Program-made: the position numbers and the translations under genes | NCBI GenBank assembly: GCA_003339415.1 | Contig: PDHQ01000376.1 | Coordinates: forward strand, 1-29,536 | DNA from: Ophiocordyceps camponoti-saundersi (nom. inval.) | Lineage: Eukaryota > Ascomycota > Sordariomycetes > Hypocreales > Ophiocordycipitaceae | Direction: 5' to 3' | DNA length: 29,536 nucleotides | Part shown: piece by piece, positions 1 through 10,819 of the stretch | How the letters are laid out: every line of letters begins with the position of its first letter | How positions within the stretch are numbered: position 1 is the stretch's first letter | The notes under the pieces: model-generated | What the model saw: the letters and a program-made list of their open reading frames with translations, nothing else | What the model was told of the DNA's origin: nothing | Databases searched by the model: none

Positions 1-1840
1 GAGGTAGAAAAAATATAATAACTAGTTTATACGTAAAAATAATAGATAAGGATAAGATAACGGAAGAGGAAGAAAACGTATTATATCTTTATATATATAT
101 AAGCGCGGATATAGTAATATATATATAAGGGACGAAAAAAATAGAAGAGAGAGGAAAAAGGAGAGAAGCGTAGAGAAGAAGAGGGAGAGAGAAATATAAG
201 AAACTACCCGGAAGGATAAGACTATATAGGCGTAATAAAGCCTTAAGTATATATAATAATAAAAAAGGAATACTAAAAAGAGAGTAAGTATTAGGGAAAA
301 TAAATATATCTATATATTATTAATAAAATAAACGTTTAAATATAAAGATAGCTTAGGAAATAAGAGGTAATTTAAGAAAATAAATATAGGGTTAAGCTAA
401 GTAAGGGAGAAATATAATATAAAAGTAAGTAGACTAAGGTACCTAGTTTATAAAGGTACTAATAAGAAATAGAATATATAAAATAATTTTTTTTTTATTT
501 TTTTAGTTGCTAAACTATATATATATATAATAAAAAACTATAAGTTAGAAGAGTCTAAATCTAATAGTTTATTATAACTAAACTTATCGAGGAGGCCGAG
601 GAACTAGATAAAATAACTTAGAGGTATTAGCACTTAATCCTTTCTTAAGGGGAGGGACTTCGTTAAAAATAAAGCTCCTAGAACCTTGCCGCGCAACGCT
701 TTAGGCCGGGCGTAGTAAACTATACGATATAATCGGGAAATTTATTAGGTAGATAAGGAAATAAAACGTAATACTTACTACCCTATACTCTACCCCGGTT
801 AAAAAGTATAATATATATATACGAGTATTAAAGTAATAGAAGGAATAGAATAAGGCGAGTTAGCTAGCGTAGGATATAATATAGAGGGTATAAGGCGTCG
901 TGCCCCGGGCCTGCTTATACCTCGTAACCGTAAAGGTTAGGGTAAAGCCTAGCGCGCTTTAGCTACAGCGCGGTAGTTAAGTATAATATTACGAAAGTAA
1001 GTAGCTTACCTTAATAAGTAGAGGTAATAGTTAACCTCGCCGTAAATATTATAATAATATAGATATAGGGTGCTTAAAATAGCGAGTAAGTTATTATATA
1101 ATAATACGCGTTTATTTCTAGAAGGCGTTAGTAGCGGGGAATATTATATAAACGGTATATTAAAAATATAGAAATAAAGTATATATATTTACGGAAGGAA
1201 AGGGGAGGTAGAAAAAGAGAGAGAGAGAGAGAGAATAAGAAATATAAAATATAAGAGAGTTAGAAAGAATACCGGTTTCCTTATATAACTTATATAGGCG
1301 AGAGGCCGAAAAGAGTAATAAGGAAAGTAAGGATATAATAGCGAAAAATAATAAGGAGATAGGCGTAGTAAGTTAGGGAGGAAAAAAAAATAAGAGAGAA
1401 AAGGGAGAGAGAAAAGGACTATATATATATTATTTTTATAAAAGAAGGGAGGGGGGGCGTCTGCGGGGTATAGGGTAGTATTTTTTTTTTATAAAGATAA
1501 GAGCGTAAATACGAGGGAATAAGAAAAGTTAAGAGATAGAAGAAGCGGTAATAAGAAGCTAAAAGAATATTCGTAGGAGGTAAAGTATTATAATAAGGAA
1601 GAATAATATATAGGGAAGTAAAGTAAAAATATTAATAAATTAAACTAGGATAAGTATAGTTTATAGGTAAAGGGGATAAGCTAGTTTAGCGGCGGCTATA
1701 AGTATATATAAGGAAAAGAACGCTAAACTAAAGTAAAATATTATCGAGAGCTTTTATAAAGTATAATTAAATAGTTATTAGTGCTATTTTAAACTATAGA
1801 TACTTCTATAAATTAGAGAGATAAAGGCGGCTATAGTAAG
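1..1840. other. AT- and purine-rich RIP-decayed DNA, no gene seen
   Basis: The stretch is almost wholly TA, AA, GA and AG dinucleotides, with no CpA or TpG before position 508. It holds a GA microsatellite (about 1216-1234), a T-rich run (487-504) and a G run near 1450. A somewhat GC-richer patch (about 590-1130) keeps a few GCA and TGC trinucleotides. No frame in either direction stays open long enough to suggest a relic gene. It is best read as old transposon DNA that has lost its coding signal. Confidence 0.6.
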
Positions 1841-2464
1841 GTAGTTTAGCGGCGGTATTAAACGCGCTAAAAGAAAAATAAGCGTATAACTTAGCTAAGG
1901 GATTTCTAGGGGCTTTAATAAGGTTTAGTTAAAAGGTTTCTAAACCTCTTTCTTTTCCTAAAAGTATCTAAGGATTAGGATATAAAAAGTAAATAATATA
2001 GGACTAGGGTTATTACTAAGTATATAGCTTAGATTAGTTTCCCTTAAGAGAGGAAGAAATTAAGTAAGTAATTAGCCCTAACCTTATCTTTATAAGCTAT
2101 TATAAAAGTCGTATATCGTAAGTTAAGTTTTAGAGAGGACTTATAGTAAAAACTCTACTAAACGGAATTATAACTTTATTTTAAACTTTATACTTTTATA
2201 CTATAAATTACTAATTTAAATACTTATTTTAAAGTTTTTAGCACTTAATTAAATAGTTCTTATCTTCTTTTCTCTTTCTTCTCTTATCTTTATATAGAAA
2301 ACCGACTCCTTATTATTTTCCCCTATAGAGAATTACTATCTAGCTCTCCCCCCTAAAGCTAAAGATCCCCCCTTATATTAGTTAAAAACTTTAGTTACCT
2401 AAGAAGTTACGCCCCTTAGGTATCTACTACGCTTACTTAAGGTATCCTTCTTCCCCCGCTAAAG
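1840..2464 (+). repeat. LTR-like dispersed repeat, copy A (~620 bp)
   Basis: It matches 6755-7378 (copy B) from a TTTAGCGGCGG motif to a block ending near CTAAAGTA, and its 3' half matches 9285-9590 (copy C). Shared landmarks in order are AGAGAGGAAG, a TCGTA..TTAAGTTTTA block, TTAATTAAATAG, TATATAGAAAA.CGAC and TATCTACTACGCTTACTTA. No protein frame is evident. Length, non-coding content and two direct copies 4.9 kb apart suit an LTR or solo LTRs, but TG..CA ends would have been mutated and no target-site duplication was found, so the LTR label is an inference. Confidence 0.6.
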
Positions 2465-2495
2465 TAGTAGATATTATTAGAGGATATAATATAGT

Positions 2496-2722
2496 ATAGT
2501 CTCCCTTAATAGAGGAAGGAATAAGGTAAGTAGTATCTAGCCCTTAAGCTTATATCGATAGCTATCTTAAAAAGTCGTATATCGCGAATTTAGTTTTAGA
2601 GAGGACTTCTAGCAAAACTCGAGTTAACGAAATTATAACTTCGCCTTAAAACTCGGACTATTATATAATAAATTACTCTTTTAATAGATAAATAAAGACT
2701 TTAAAGCTTTAATTAAATAGTT
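2496..2722 (+). repeat. Partial copy D of the LTR-like repeat
   Basis: This segment repeats the part of copy A at about 2036-2262: a TAGTYTCCCTTA start, AGAGGAAG, a GTCGTATATCG block, TTTTAGAGAGGACTT and a final TTAATTAAATAGTTA. It lies about 30 bases downstream of copy A in the same orientation. It is clearly diverged from A beyond RIP-type changes, with several extra or missing bases, so it is probably an older relative or a nested insertion rather than a recent tandem duplicate. Confidence 0.55.
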
Positions 2723-2780
2723 AAAAGTAATAAGATAGGGGGTAGGGTAATAAAGCGCGCGAGAGATAGATATAGCACGC

Positions 2781-2802
2781 GGGGGGGGGGGGGGGGGGGG
2801 GG
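2781..2802 (+). repeat. 22-base G homopolymer
   Basis: An uninterrupted run of 22 G follows GCACGC and precedes a T-rich run. Such a run contains no CpA or TpG and so cannot be a RIP target. Similar runs are seen at 12979-12993 (C), 13700-13711 (G), 16400-16412 (C) and 26709-26723 (G). Exact length is liable to sequencing error. Confidence 0.8.
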
Positions 2803-2899
2803 TAGTTTTTTTTTTTTAAAGAGGTAGGAAGAAAGACAGGATATAAGTTATAATATAATAATATTAAAATAAAGTAGCGGGGTATAACCTACCGTATAA

Positions 2900-2902
<3 letters not shown>

Positions 2903-2935
<33 letters not shown>
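2903..2935. repeat. (AT)n microsatellite
   Basis: About 16 uninterrupted AT dinucleotides. Short TA runs are common across the window, and this is one of the longest pure ones. No function is implied. Confidence 0.85.
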
Positions 2936-2938
<3 letters not shown>

Positions 2939-2939
2939 T

Positions 2940-3690
2940 AAAAACCTAGTTAACTAGTAATATTATAAAGTAGGGAGTTATAGTTAAAATAAAGTTAGAT
3001 AATAGTAGGAAGGCGTATATTCTAATAATAATAGTAAAATAGAGGGCGAGGTAGTTTATCTTAAAAAAAGACTAAGTATTAATATAGATAGTTATTAAGG
3101 TTATTATAAGTTTAAAAATATACTTAGACGGAGTTAAGAGGAGAATAGTATCGCGTCGAGTAGATAAGTAATAGCTAGCTTAGGAAAGATAAATATTTTA
3201 CGAACTACGTACTCTATTATACTTAAGGTATATACCGATATATAAAGTAAATTAGTAATATAAAGGACTTCGTTATAAGTTTAAGACGGGTAATAGGAAG
3301 AGAGAGAAGTATATTACGCTTAAAAAAGTCTTTACTACCTTTTCGTATATACGCTTAGGGATATCGGTTTCTTCTAAGAGTAGGCGTATAAATAAATAGA
3401 AGATAAAAGGCAGGTAATAGTTCGAAATAGTAGTAAAGTCGGCCCTGCTTTAAGCGGCGTAGCGAAGATAAAGGGTTTCTTGCCTAACTATAGGGGACGG
3501 CTTAAATAGCCCTAGTTATAGAAGATTATATAAATAGCGGCGGGGACGTTAGAATATATAATATATTACGGTTACTATTAGCGTTTAATATATGCTATTT
3601 GTCGAGAGTATAGGTTTCCTATAAGATAATTTTTTTTTCTATTTTTTTTTAAAAAAAAATAAAAAATATTAGCTTATAAAAAGGGAAAAT
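2940..3690. other. RIP-decayed DNA, no gene recognised
   Basis: The segment lies between copy A/D of the LTR-like repeat and the minus-strand relic gene. Base composition is mixed, with a T/A homopolymer patch around 3630-3665 just past the inferred 3' end of the relic gene. No frame is convincingly open. If the flanking repeats are LTRs, this would be internal untranslated or lost coding sequence of the element. Confidence 0.5.
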
Positions 3691-3694
3691 ATAC

Positions 3695-5105
3695 TTAACT
3701 ATCGTAAAAATAAAAAGGGCGCGGGTTAACGTTAAAAGGACGTAAAAAGATATATAAGCTTTCCCTACTACCCGTAGCTATTTTATAGCTTCTATTAATT
3801 AACGTTATATTATATCGCTAAGAAGAATATTATCGTAGCGTATTAGCCTTATTTAGTTCGCTAGCGAGAAGAGCTTATATAGCGCGTGCCGAGTCTTCGC
3901 ACTTTAACGACGCGCTTTTAAAAGGCCGCGAGGAGTTAGTCGCGGCGACCTTAGATAGTAAACTATCGTCCTCCGCAGCTTATACGAACGCTAGTAAGAG
4001 CGGTATTACTAGTAGTTACTTTATCTTAAATATATTAAAATATATGCCCGAGAAGTAGTAGTATATAAGGGGCTTATCGTAAGGCTGCGAGGCGTAGCCG
4101 GTAGCTTCGAGGGGACTATCTTTATAATCTATCGTTATATAACGGTAAGGTAAGGTAATATCTAGGGTCTCGTTATTAGCTAACTCGTACTATATATTTC
4201 TATCTAACTTAAACGCCGAGAGGTTAAGCTTATCCGAAAAGATAGTATATATTTTATTATTATCTATGTTGACGCCGTTTAGCGGGTAAAGACGCTAGCC
4301 GGGGTGGGGAGGTAAGTAAGGTGGCGGTATCGTTTTTAAGGTATATAAGTCTCTAATAGATAGTAGGGCGGTATCGGGGATATTGCCGGAATACTCTACT
4401 AGACTTGAAGACGTAGAATATACCTTAGAGCTATCGGATTCTTATATATCGCGTTTAACGAAAGATCGAACTATATAGCTATATCCTATATCGTTAACTA
4501 ATCCGGGTAGCTATAGGTATCGAAATTCTAGCGATATAGATAGTAATATGTCGTAAGGAAATAGAGGCTCTTTATTATAGGCACGCGGTATTTATCGGTT
4601 TTATCTCGTAATATCGTTTATAAATAGCTAAGCTATACTATATATAAGCTGCTAATTATAACGAAAAGTATCTAGCTTAGCGTTAACTATAATATAGGCG
4701 TTCGGGGTAACGGTATAAGTAAGACCTTTATCGGCCGCGATATCGGTAAGGTCTATCTCGAAAGCGGTATTAAGAACTTATAAATAATAATTATATAAGA
4801 GTAAGGCGTCGAAACCGTGCTAGTTTAAAAAAGCGAGGCTTCGTTACTTAGCTTAAGGTAGTATATAAGATATAAGACGCGTTAGGTAAGGAATAAGATA
4901 ATACTAATATATTATATTACCGGTATCGGTTAAGTTTATAAGTTAAGGAGGCGAGAGGCGTAAAAAGGTACCGGTTTTATAAGGTAGGATTACGACGGGG
5001 AGAACGTTACCTTATATAATAGTAGGTAGGGGGGATTAATAGTAGGGATAAATTTAGAGATAAGGAAAAGCTTATCGTAGTTCGTATAATTAAGATTAAT
5101 ATATA
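3695..5105 (-). pseudogene. RIP-inactivated gene of about 465 codons, family not recognised
   Basis: On the minus strand a single frame runs about 1.4 kb without a frameshift and is broken by roughly 26 stops, all TAA or TAG, as expected when CAA, CAG and TGG suffer CpA-to-TpA change. The remaining composition is protein-like. Legible pieces include EIDLTDIAADKG near residue 130, a Pro-rich PPPYLPPHPG near residue 275, NGVNIDNNKIYTIFSDKLNL after it, and LEATGYASQPYDKP near residue 345. The frame ends in TAA at 3695-3697, and the start is unclear because ATG has mostly become ATA. No catalytic motif was seen. The length and lack of active-site signatures would suit a structural or capsid/gag-like protein, but that is a guess. 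It lies between two LTR-like repeats. Confidence 0.55.
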
Positions 5106-5389
5106 TAAGGTTTATAAGTTAGTTATTATATAATTTTTTTTTCCCTTATATTACTTATTATATATATAAAAGCGTATCCCGCTACTAGCTAAAATACTTA
5201 TAATAAACGGAAGGGTTTTCGCTATCTATATCCGTATAGATATTACTTTTATAAGATAAAGCGATATCCGGCGATTTAGATAAGTTAGTTTCGGTAATAC
5301 TAAAGTCGGTAAGCTATATATATAAAAGATACGCGGTAGATAAAGTTTCTAATAATAGAAGTGCGTATACTATCTATACGATATAGAAA

Positions 5390-5769
5390 GCGCGTACGCG
5401 ATAAGATATCTAGGAGGGGTATGCTTTTAGTGCCCGGAGTATCTAATAGCGAGTTTATAGGCGGCTGCGCGCGAGGTTACTAATAAGGCGGTTTTCCCTC
5501 TACGGTGCTATAGTAGGGAACTATTCGGCGACCCGGACGCGACGGATACGAAGAGACTCGCTATATTTAGTAGGCTACTAAAGGAGGCGGAAAAAATATA
5601 AAGGAAAGCCTTAGCTTAAGTAGAAATTATACGGTTAGAGGTTAGTTTAGTAGATAAGGGGCTAGTAAGGTAGATACTACTAATAATATATAGCGAGTAC
5701 TAATTCTGCCCGGGGTCGGTATATAGGAGACTAATATCGCGTATTAAGGGATATAACTATATAATATAA
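5390..5769 (+). pseudogene. RIP-inactivated plus-strand coding relic (~125 codons), unknown
   Basis: A frame transcribed away from the 3695-5105 relic stays protein-like with six or seven TAA/TAG stops. Legible parts are a C-x2-C pair near the start (positions ~5411-5424), REVTNKAVFPLRCYSRELFG, then a charged helical stretch LAIFSRLLKEAEKI followed by VEIIRLEVSLVDKGLVR. The Lys/Glu/Leu spacing suggests an amphipathic helix or coiled coil. No family was recognised. Upstream (about 5270-5390) two other frames are also fairly open, so an intron or a frameshift could join more sequence to this piece. Confidence 0.4.
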
Positions 5770-5929
5770 GTTTTACGGTATAATTTATACCTTTTATATA
5801 TATATATCTTTTACTAACGATAAGTAGCTGCTTATATTATACTAAGTTCTACTTTATATATAGTAAGGCGTTCTTAGATAGTTAGTAGTAATACGAGTAT
5901 AGGTATTTTTCGAATATCGAGATATAGCG

Positions 5930-6540
5930 GCTACGGGTGCCGGTGAAATATAGCGTTATAGGGGATATACGGAGGCGACTAGCGGTAACGCTAAACGTGG
6001 CGAGAGGGGGAGAGGGAGAAGACGACGAGGCGCGGAGTATAAGGGCGGTAGCGGCGGTAGCGGCGGAGGGGTTAGGCGAGGAAGGGGAGAGGGATATAGC
6101 GAGGAGGAGAAGGGGGACTCTACGATAATATAAGGCACCGTAACTACGGCGAGGCGAAATAGGTTATCGGAAAGAAGTAGTAGGTAGTGGGCGTATAGAA
6201 TAGGATAGAACGACTAATATAGACGGCTAGCCGGAAAGTATTAGGAGTTTAATATCGTAAACGGTAGCTAGTAAGAGAAGTAATAAGATGCTTATAAGTT
6301 CCCGGGGGAAAAGCTAATTAATTACGGGTATATATCGCTAATATTTAAGAGGGACGAATACTAGCCTGCGAACACGATAATTAGGCAAAGGTACGCTTTA
6401 TCGGGATAGTATAAATAAAAGGTAGGGTAGAGTATATCCTTTATAAGAGATTACTTAAGGCGTTTAGCTTTAGGTATAAGGGATACGACCTAATAGCGTG
6501 CGCGATATACGAGAAAGTTATACGTTTAGCGATATAAAAA
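5930..6540 (+). pseudogene. Gly/Arg-rich coding relic, unknown
   Basis: The GC-rich core (5990-6120) reads in one plus frame as runs of RG, RGR and GGSGG, like an RGG-type nucleic-acid-binding tail. The same frame continues downstream with KFPGEKLINYGYISLIFKRD before decaying. The core is also open in a second plus frame and on the minus strand (Pro/Leu-rich), as expected for purine-rich repeats, so the coding strand is uncertain. It could instead be a low-complexity tract with no coding past. Confidence 0.25.
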
Positions 6541-6754
6541 TAAGCGGTAGTAAGAAATTAAGATAATAATAATAATTCTACTAATCCGAAGGAGAGGCCT
6601 AGGTTTTAGTAGTTATTTTTTTTTTAACTTAAGAGATAAAAAGATATATTTTAAAAAATATATATAGGAATATATATTATTTACGGTTAACGTTTTAAGA
6701 GATAGAAAGATAAGGGATAGGAGGGATAAGTTTAGAAGAGGAAGCCGTAAAGGG

Positions 6755-7378
6755 ACTTTAGCGGCGGTAATAAATAGGCCGAAGGAAAATAAACGAGAAG
6801 CTAGTATAAAAAGTAAGTAGGAGCTTATTTAGGGTTTAGTTAAATAGTCCCCGTATACTTTTCCTCTCCTAAAAGCTTCCGAGTATTAGAACGATAAATA
6901 GCCCTTAAGATAAGGAAGCGGTTATAACTTAGTATATAGTATAGTTTAGTTTCCCTATAGAGAGGAAGGAATTAAGCTAGAATTAGCCTTTAACCTTATC
7001 TTCTTAGCTATCTAAAGGTTATATATCGTAGGTTAAGTTTTAAAAGGGACTTATAATAAAAACGATACTAAAGTAAATTACGGTTTTATCTTATACCTTA
7101 TAATTTTATATAACGAATTAAGGATTTAAAGATCCGTTTTAAAGCTTTTAGTATCTAATTAAATAGTTCTTTACCCTTCTCTTCTTTTTCCTTTTATTTT
7201 TATATAGAAAATCGACCTTAAGTAACCTTACCTATAAAGAATTATTATCTAGCTATATACTTAGAGCAGAGCCCCCTTACCCCTTTATAATAGCTAGTAA
7301 CTACGGTAACTTAGGAAGACACGTCTCGTACGTATCTGCTACGCTTACTTAGGGTATCCTTCTCTCCCTACTAAAGTA
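6755..7378 (+). repeat. LTR-like dispersed repeat, copy B (~620 bp)
   Basis: Same order and orientation of blocks as copy A (1840-2464), from ACTTTAGCGGCGGTAATAAA through TTAATTAAATAG, TATATAGAAAATCGACC and TACGCTTACTTAGGGTATCC. A and B are direct repeats 4.9 kb apart and could be the two LTRs of one element of about 5.5 kb. Against this, the relic genes between them point both ways. A and B also differ by many non-RIP changes, so they may be separate insertions. Confidence 0.6.
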
Positions 7379-7379
7379 G

Positions 7380-8880
7380 GCGGTATATCTAAGCTTAAGG
7401 GAAAGCGAAATACTTAGGTTATATTATAAAGTAAGGTATAAGCTAAGCTCCTATAGATATAAGGGATTTAGAGTAGGCGTTAAGAGAGGCCTTTTCGTAA
7501 ATTCTAAAGTAGTTCTATATCTAATATAGTTATAATACTAGTATAAGTGCTAAACTTTATAGATATATCTTAAACTTCCTTAGTCTCCGAGTTATAGTAA
7601 ATAGGGCCGATATTAAAGCTAGCCGTAGATTCTTATCGGCGGGGAGTAGATTAAGGGGAGTTAATACTATTAGAGGGATTTATCGTAGTTTAGAGAGTAG
7701 AAGGCGGAAGGTAATTTAGAGAGTAAGGGAGGCGATTATAGTAAGCGGCCTAGATAGCGTCCTAAGTATCTTAAAACTCTATTTTATTATATCTAGTTAG
7801 TTTTAACCGTAAATTTTCTTTTTTTTTAAAGTAGGGTTAATATTTTATATAATCTATATAACGAGTAAGTGCTGCGACCTAAAAGCTAGTTACTATAATA
7901 GCTTTCTTTATAGCGGCAAGCTAGGTAAGGGTATATTACGTAGTAAGGTAGGACGTATTAGAGGTTAGGTTAACGGACCTATTAGCCTATTATAGAAAGC
8001 GGGTAAGGTAAGCTTAGTTATTATAAATTTCTATAAAATATATCTCCTATTATTCTTTAAGTTAATAAAGGAGAGAGATAATAGTTATAAAGAGTTCGGG
8101 AATAGATTACTCGGAAAATATAGTAAAGGTAAAGATAGCGGTAGCGTATATTAATATATGCTGAGTAAAAGAGTAAGGTAGAGTATTAGCTTGAGCTTAG
8201 ATAGAGATATATAAAAGAGTAGGGGGTAGTAAGGAAGGAGGGGGTTTTATATCCGAAAAAACGGGGAGGTGAATATATCGTATTTTACTTAAACGTATAA
8301 ATAGAAGGATAGTAAAGTAGATTAGAGGCGTGGTAATAAAAACGGTAAAGAAATACTAACGAAAAGAAGAGAGAAGAAGGGCGTTTATTTCTATTTCTTT
8401 AAGGGAGGTGGGGTTATTATGCGGCTATAAATCGCTAGGGGAATTAGGAAAATAATAATATCGGTATCGATTATAGACGTTTAAGGCGTTTATATATTAC
8501 GGCAAGACGCGATAAGATTCGATAAGATACGATAAGATAGGGAAAGCTAAAAACCTAAGAAGGGAGAAAAAGCGTAATAAAGCTTATATATAATAAAGTT
8601 AGGTAGTAAATAATAAAATAGTTTATTATAAATCTATAATAGCTACGCTTAATAGTATAGGGTGGCTAGTTAAGAGGCATAACGCCTTATAATAAAGGTA
8701 TAGATAAAGGGAGAAATTATACGACCCCGGCCCCTATCCCTAATCCTTTTTAGATAGATAGTTATACTTAGGTAAAATTAAGCACGGCGATTTTGCTCCT
8801 TTAAGGCACTTATTTTCCCTTACTATACCGCTACTAGATAGTAAGGAGGAGAAGGAGGGTAAATATATAAACTAAAGAGA
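7380..8880. other. RIP-decayed DNA, no gene recognised
   Basis: This 1.5-kb stretch has ordinary window composition, with purine-rich plus-strand runs (for example 8190-8260) and no frame I could follow for more than about 40 codons. It lies downstream of the integrase relic on the minus strand, so lost reverse transcriptase and RNase H sequence of that element could be here, but no motif survives to my eye. Confidence 0.45.
8510..8539 (+). repeat. Three tandem 10-bp units (CGATAAGATN)
   Basis: Three contiguous units differ only at the last base. The array is too short to call a minisatellite family. Confidence 0.7.
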
Positions 8881-9205
8881 GGGACGTAAAAGGGGTAGAC
8901 CGCTGCGGTTTAATAACTAGACTTAAGGGCAGGTAGTTAGCTAAAGGGAACGTTAGGGGGTAACGTAAGATAGGGACTAAAGGTATTAACTAGCTTCTAA
9001 GGACGAGTTAATATATTACGGCTATAAGATTATAGGAAGCTTTATATATAGGTAATTAGCCCTTGCTATTATTAATAGGGTCCTGCTAGCCCTCTCTGCG
9101 AGGCCGTTCTCTTATAGATTATACGGGGGCGAATAAGGCAGAACGAGGCTATCTTCTCGTCCGAGGCCTTAATCGCCTTACTCTTAAACTCGTAGGTATT
9201 ATCGA
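8880..9205 (-). pseudogene. Ty1/copia-type integrase core fragment (relic)
   Basis: Reading the minus strand from 9205 downward gives DNTYEFKSKAIKASDEK, then a frameshift, then TLLIIARANYLYIKLPIIL followed by a stop where TGG (Trp) is expected. This follows the copia-type integrase order: DN-x2-EF, QNG-x-AER, TLL-x2-AR, LP-x2-LW, then Tyr-Leu. The QNG-x-AER box is only partly legible (Q-R-G-L-A-G) just before the frameshift at about 9090. Integrase joins element cDNA to the host chromosome. What is seen is the last third of the catalytic core, and no RT follows. The call rests on spacing and motif resemblance. Confidence 0.45.
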
Positions 9206-9284
9206 AAGCTATTATAGCTATAAGAATTCCTCGTAAAGAGATATTAAGCTATTTTTTCTATCGACGAAGAAGCTAAAAGGATAC

Positions 9285-9590
9285 TTACTAACCTTATATT
9301 TTAAACTTTACACTTTTAAACTATAAATTACTAATTTAAATACTTATTTTAAAGTTTTTAGTATTTAATTAAATAGTTTTCGTCTTTTTTATTCTTTCCT
9401 CTCCTGTCTCTATATAGAAAACCGACTCTTTATTATTTTCCCGATAGAGAATTACTATCCGGCTCTTCCCTCTAAAGCTAGAGACCCCCCCCTGTGTTAG
9501 TTAAAAACTATAGTTACCTAAGAAGTTACGCCCCTTAAGTATCTACTACGCTTGCTTAGGGTGTCCTTCTTCCCCTGCTAAAGTGCCCTT
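9285..9590 (+). repeat. LTR-like repeat, copy C (3' half only, lightly mutated)
   Basis: It matches the 3' half of copies A (about 2166-2464) and B. It keeps CA and TG where A has TA: CA at 9311-9312 versus TA at 2191-2192, TG at 9415-9416 versus TA at 2285-2286, two TGs at 9493-9496 versus TATA at 2374-2377, and TG at 9553-9554 and 9562-9563 versus TA at 2434-2435 and 2443-2444. It is cut at its 5' side against the integrase relic and runs into a CA/TG-bearing patch (9590-9715), suggesting a younger insertion or a truncated copy too short to be an efficient RIP substrate. Confidence 0.65.
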
Positions 9591-9599
9591 TTTCTGCCT

Positions 9600-10290
9600 A
9601 AGAAGGTAGGTAGTTATAATAAAAATCTAATACTGTCCGCCGGATTAGGACTAACTATCTCGCTTAAGGGATACGAAGATATCGATATTAACTCCGACCC
9701 TAATAGTGTCGTCAACTATAAAGGAAGTAATAAGAAAATAGGAAAAGATACGTATATTTCCGAAAGCTAATAAGCGAGGGGTTATATTTATCTAGTAATA
9801 TAATTAGATATAATCCGTAATTAGGTAATTAAAAGGGCGTTACTCTAAAACTTTATATTAATAATTAGGGCAACGTTAATTTATCCTATAAAGCCGTTAA
9901 TTAGTATATCTTACTACTTATATATACTTTACCGGGAAGCTGTGGGGGGCTATAAGACTAGTAGTTATCGTTGCCTCTATATAAGTGCTAGTTAGATATA
10001 TATTTATATTTTAATAAAGATTTTTTTTTATAATATTATTACGAATATAGATTACGTAATAGTAATAGGATTTATAAAGCACGCTATAGTTACTTATATA
10101 AGTAGTCCGACGCTTAAATATAATATTACGATATATATTATTCTCGTAGTTTAAATACTAACCTTATAGACTATACTAGTTTTATAGAAATATAAAGCGC
10201 TAATTAGCTAAGCTAGCTAATATTCTACTTATCTAATTAGCGGGTTTTTTTTTTCGGATTTACTTAATTACTACTTTCGGCGATAAATAT
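9600..10290. other. Intergenic decayed DNA with a short dispersed motif
   Basis: No relic frame was followed. The start (9630-9720) is less mutated than its surroundings. Positions 9639-9680 (a CCGGATT..ACTAACTATCTCGCTTAAG block) resemble 17115-17155, upstream of the large palindrome, so this block is another dispersed repeat, perhaps an LTR edge. From 9720 to 10290 composition returns to the AT-rich norm. Confidence 0.45.
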
Positions 10291-10292
10291 AT

Positions 10293-10660
10293 TTAATTAT
10301 ACTCGCCCCTACCCGGCCACTTATACCCTCTACCCCTTACGCTCTCTGCGCCGTTATACCCTCTACCTTTTAGGCCTCTATGCCGCTACTCGTATCTAGG
10401 TATACGCCTTTGTTTTTTAGCTAGTTTATAAGGTAGTTAGGCACTGTCTATAGCCTTATTATTAGAAGTACTATTCTTAGCCTCTCGTACCGTATTTTTC
10501 GTTACTCTTCCGAAGAAGCTAAGCGTTAACTAAGCTTTTAAGGTACCTTTTATAAGATATTATATATAGGTTTATAGTTTAGCCTCTAATTTATTATCGG
10601 CTACTAGAAACCTTAATTAATATAGCTACGGGCTAGCTATAGGCACTAGATATTCGGTAG
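10293..10660 (-). pseudogene. RIP-inactivated basic C-terminal coding relic
   Basis: A minus-strand frame of about 120 codons carries only five internal TAA/TAG stops and ends in TAA at 10293-10295. Legible order: LRFLVADNKLEAKL (helical), FFGRVTKNTVREAKNSTSNN, then a basic patch KLAKKQRRIPRYE and a Gly/Arg tail with two similar blocks, GRGYNGAE and GRGYKWPG. A coiled stretch followed by a basic tail is seen at the C-terminus of some pogo/Fot1-type transposases, and the palindromic motif that could be such an element's terminus begins 15 bases away. The family link is speculative; the coding character is better supported. Confidence 0.4.
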
Positions 10661-10819
10661 CTATTTGTCTAGTAGTTTACCACGCTAATAATCCCTAGCT
10701 ATCGCTAGTAATAGCCGTGTTTTTTAGCGTATTATATATTCGGTAGCTCTTTACTTATCTATCTTAATAGCGATAGATATACCGTTTACGGTAGTAATAC
10801 TAAAAGCGATAATACTAAA

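Noticed and set aside
5937..6138. Short open frames on both strands in the GC-rich patch
   Set aside because: Purine/GC repeats leave several frames open at once. The Gly/Arg frame is noted as a weak relic only.
1840..7378. Calling the A-to-B unit a complete LTR retrotransposon
   Set aside because: The interior has relic frames in both directions, no recognisable pol domain and no demonstrated target-site duplication.
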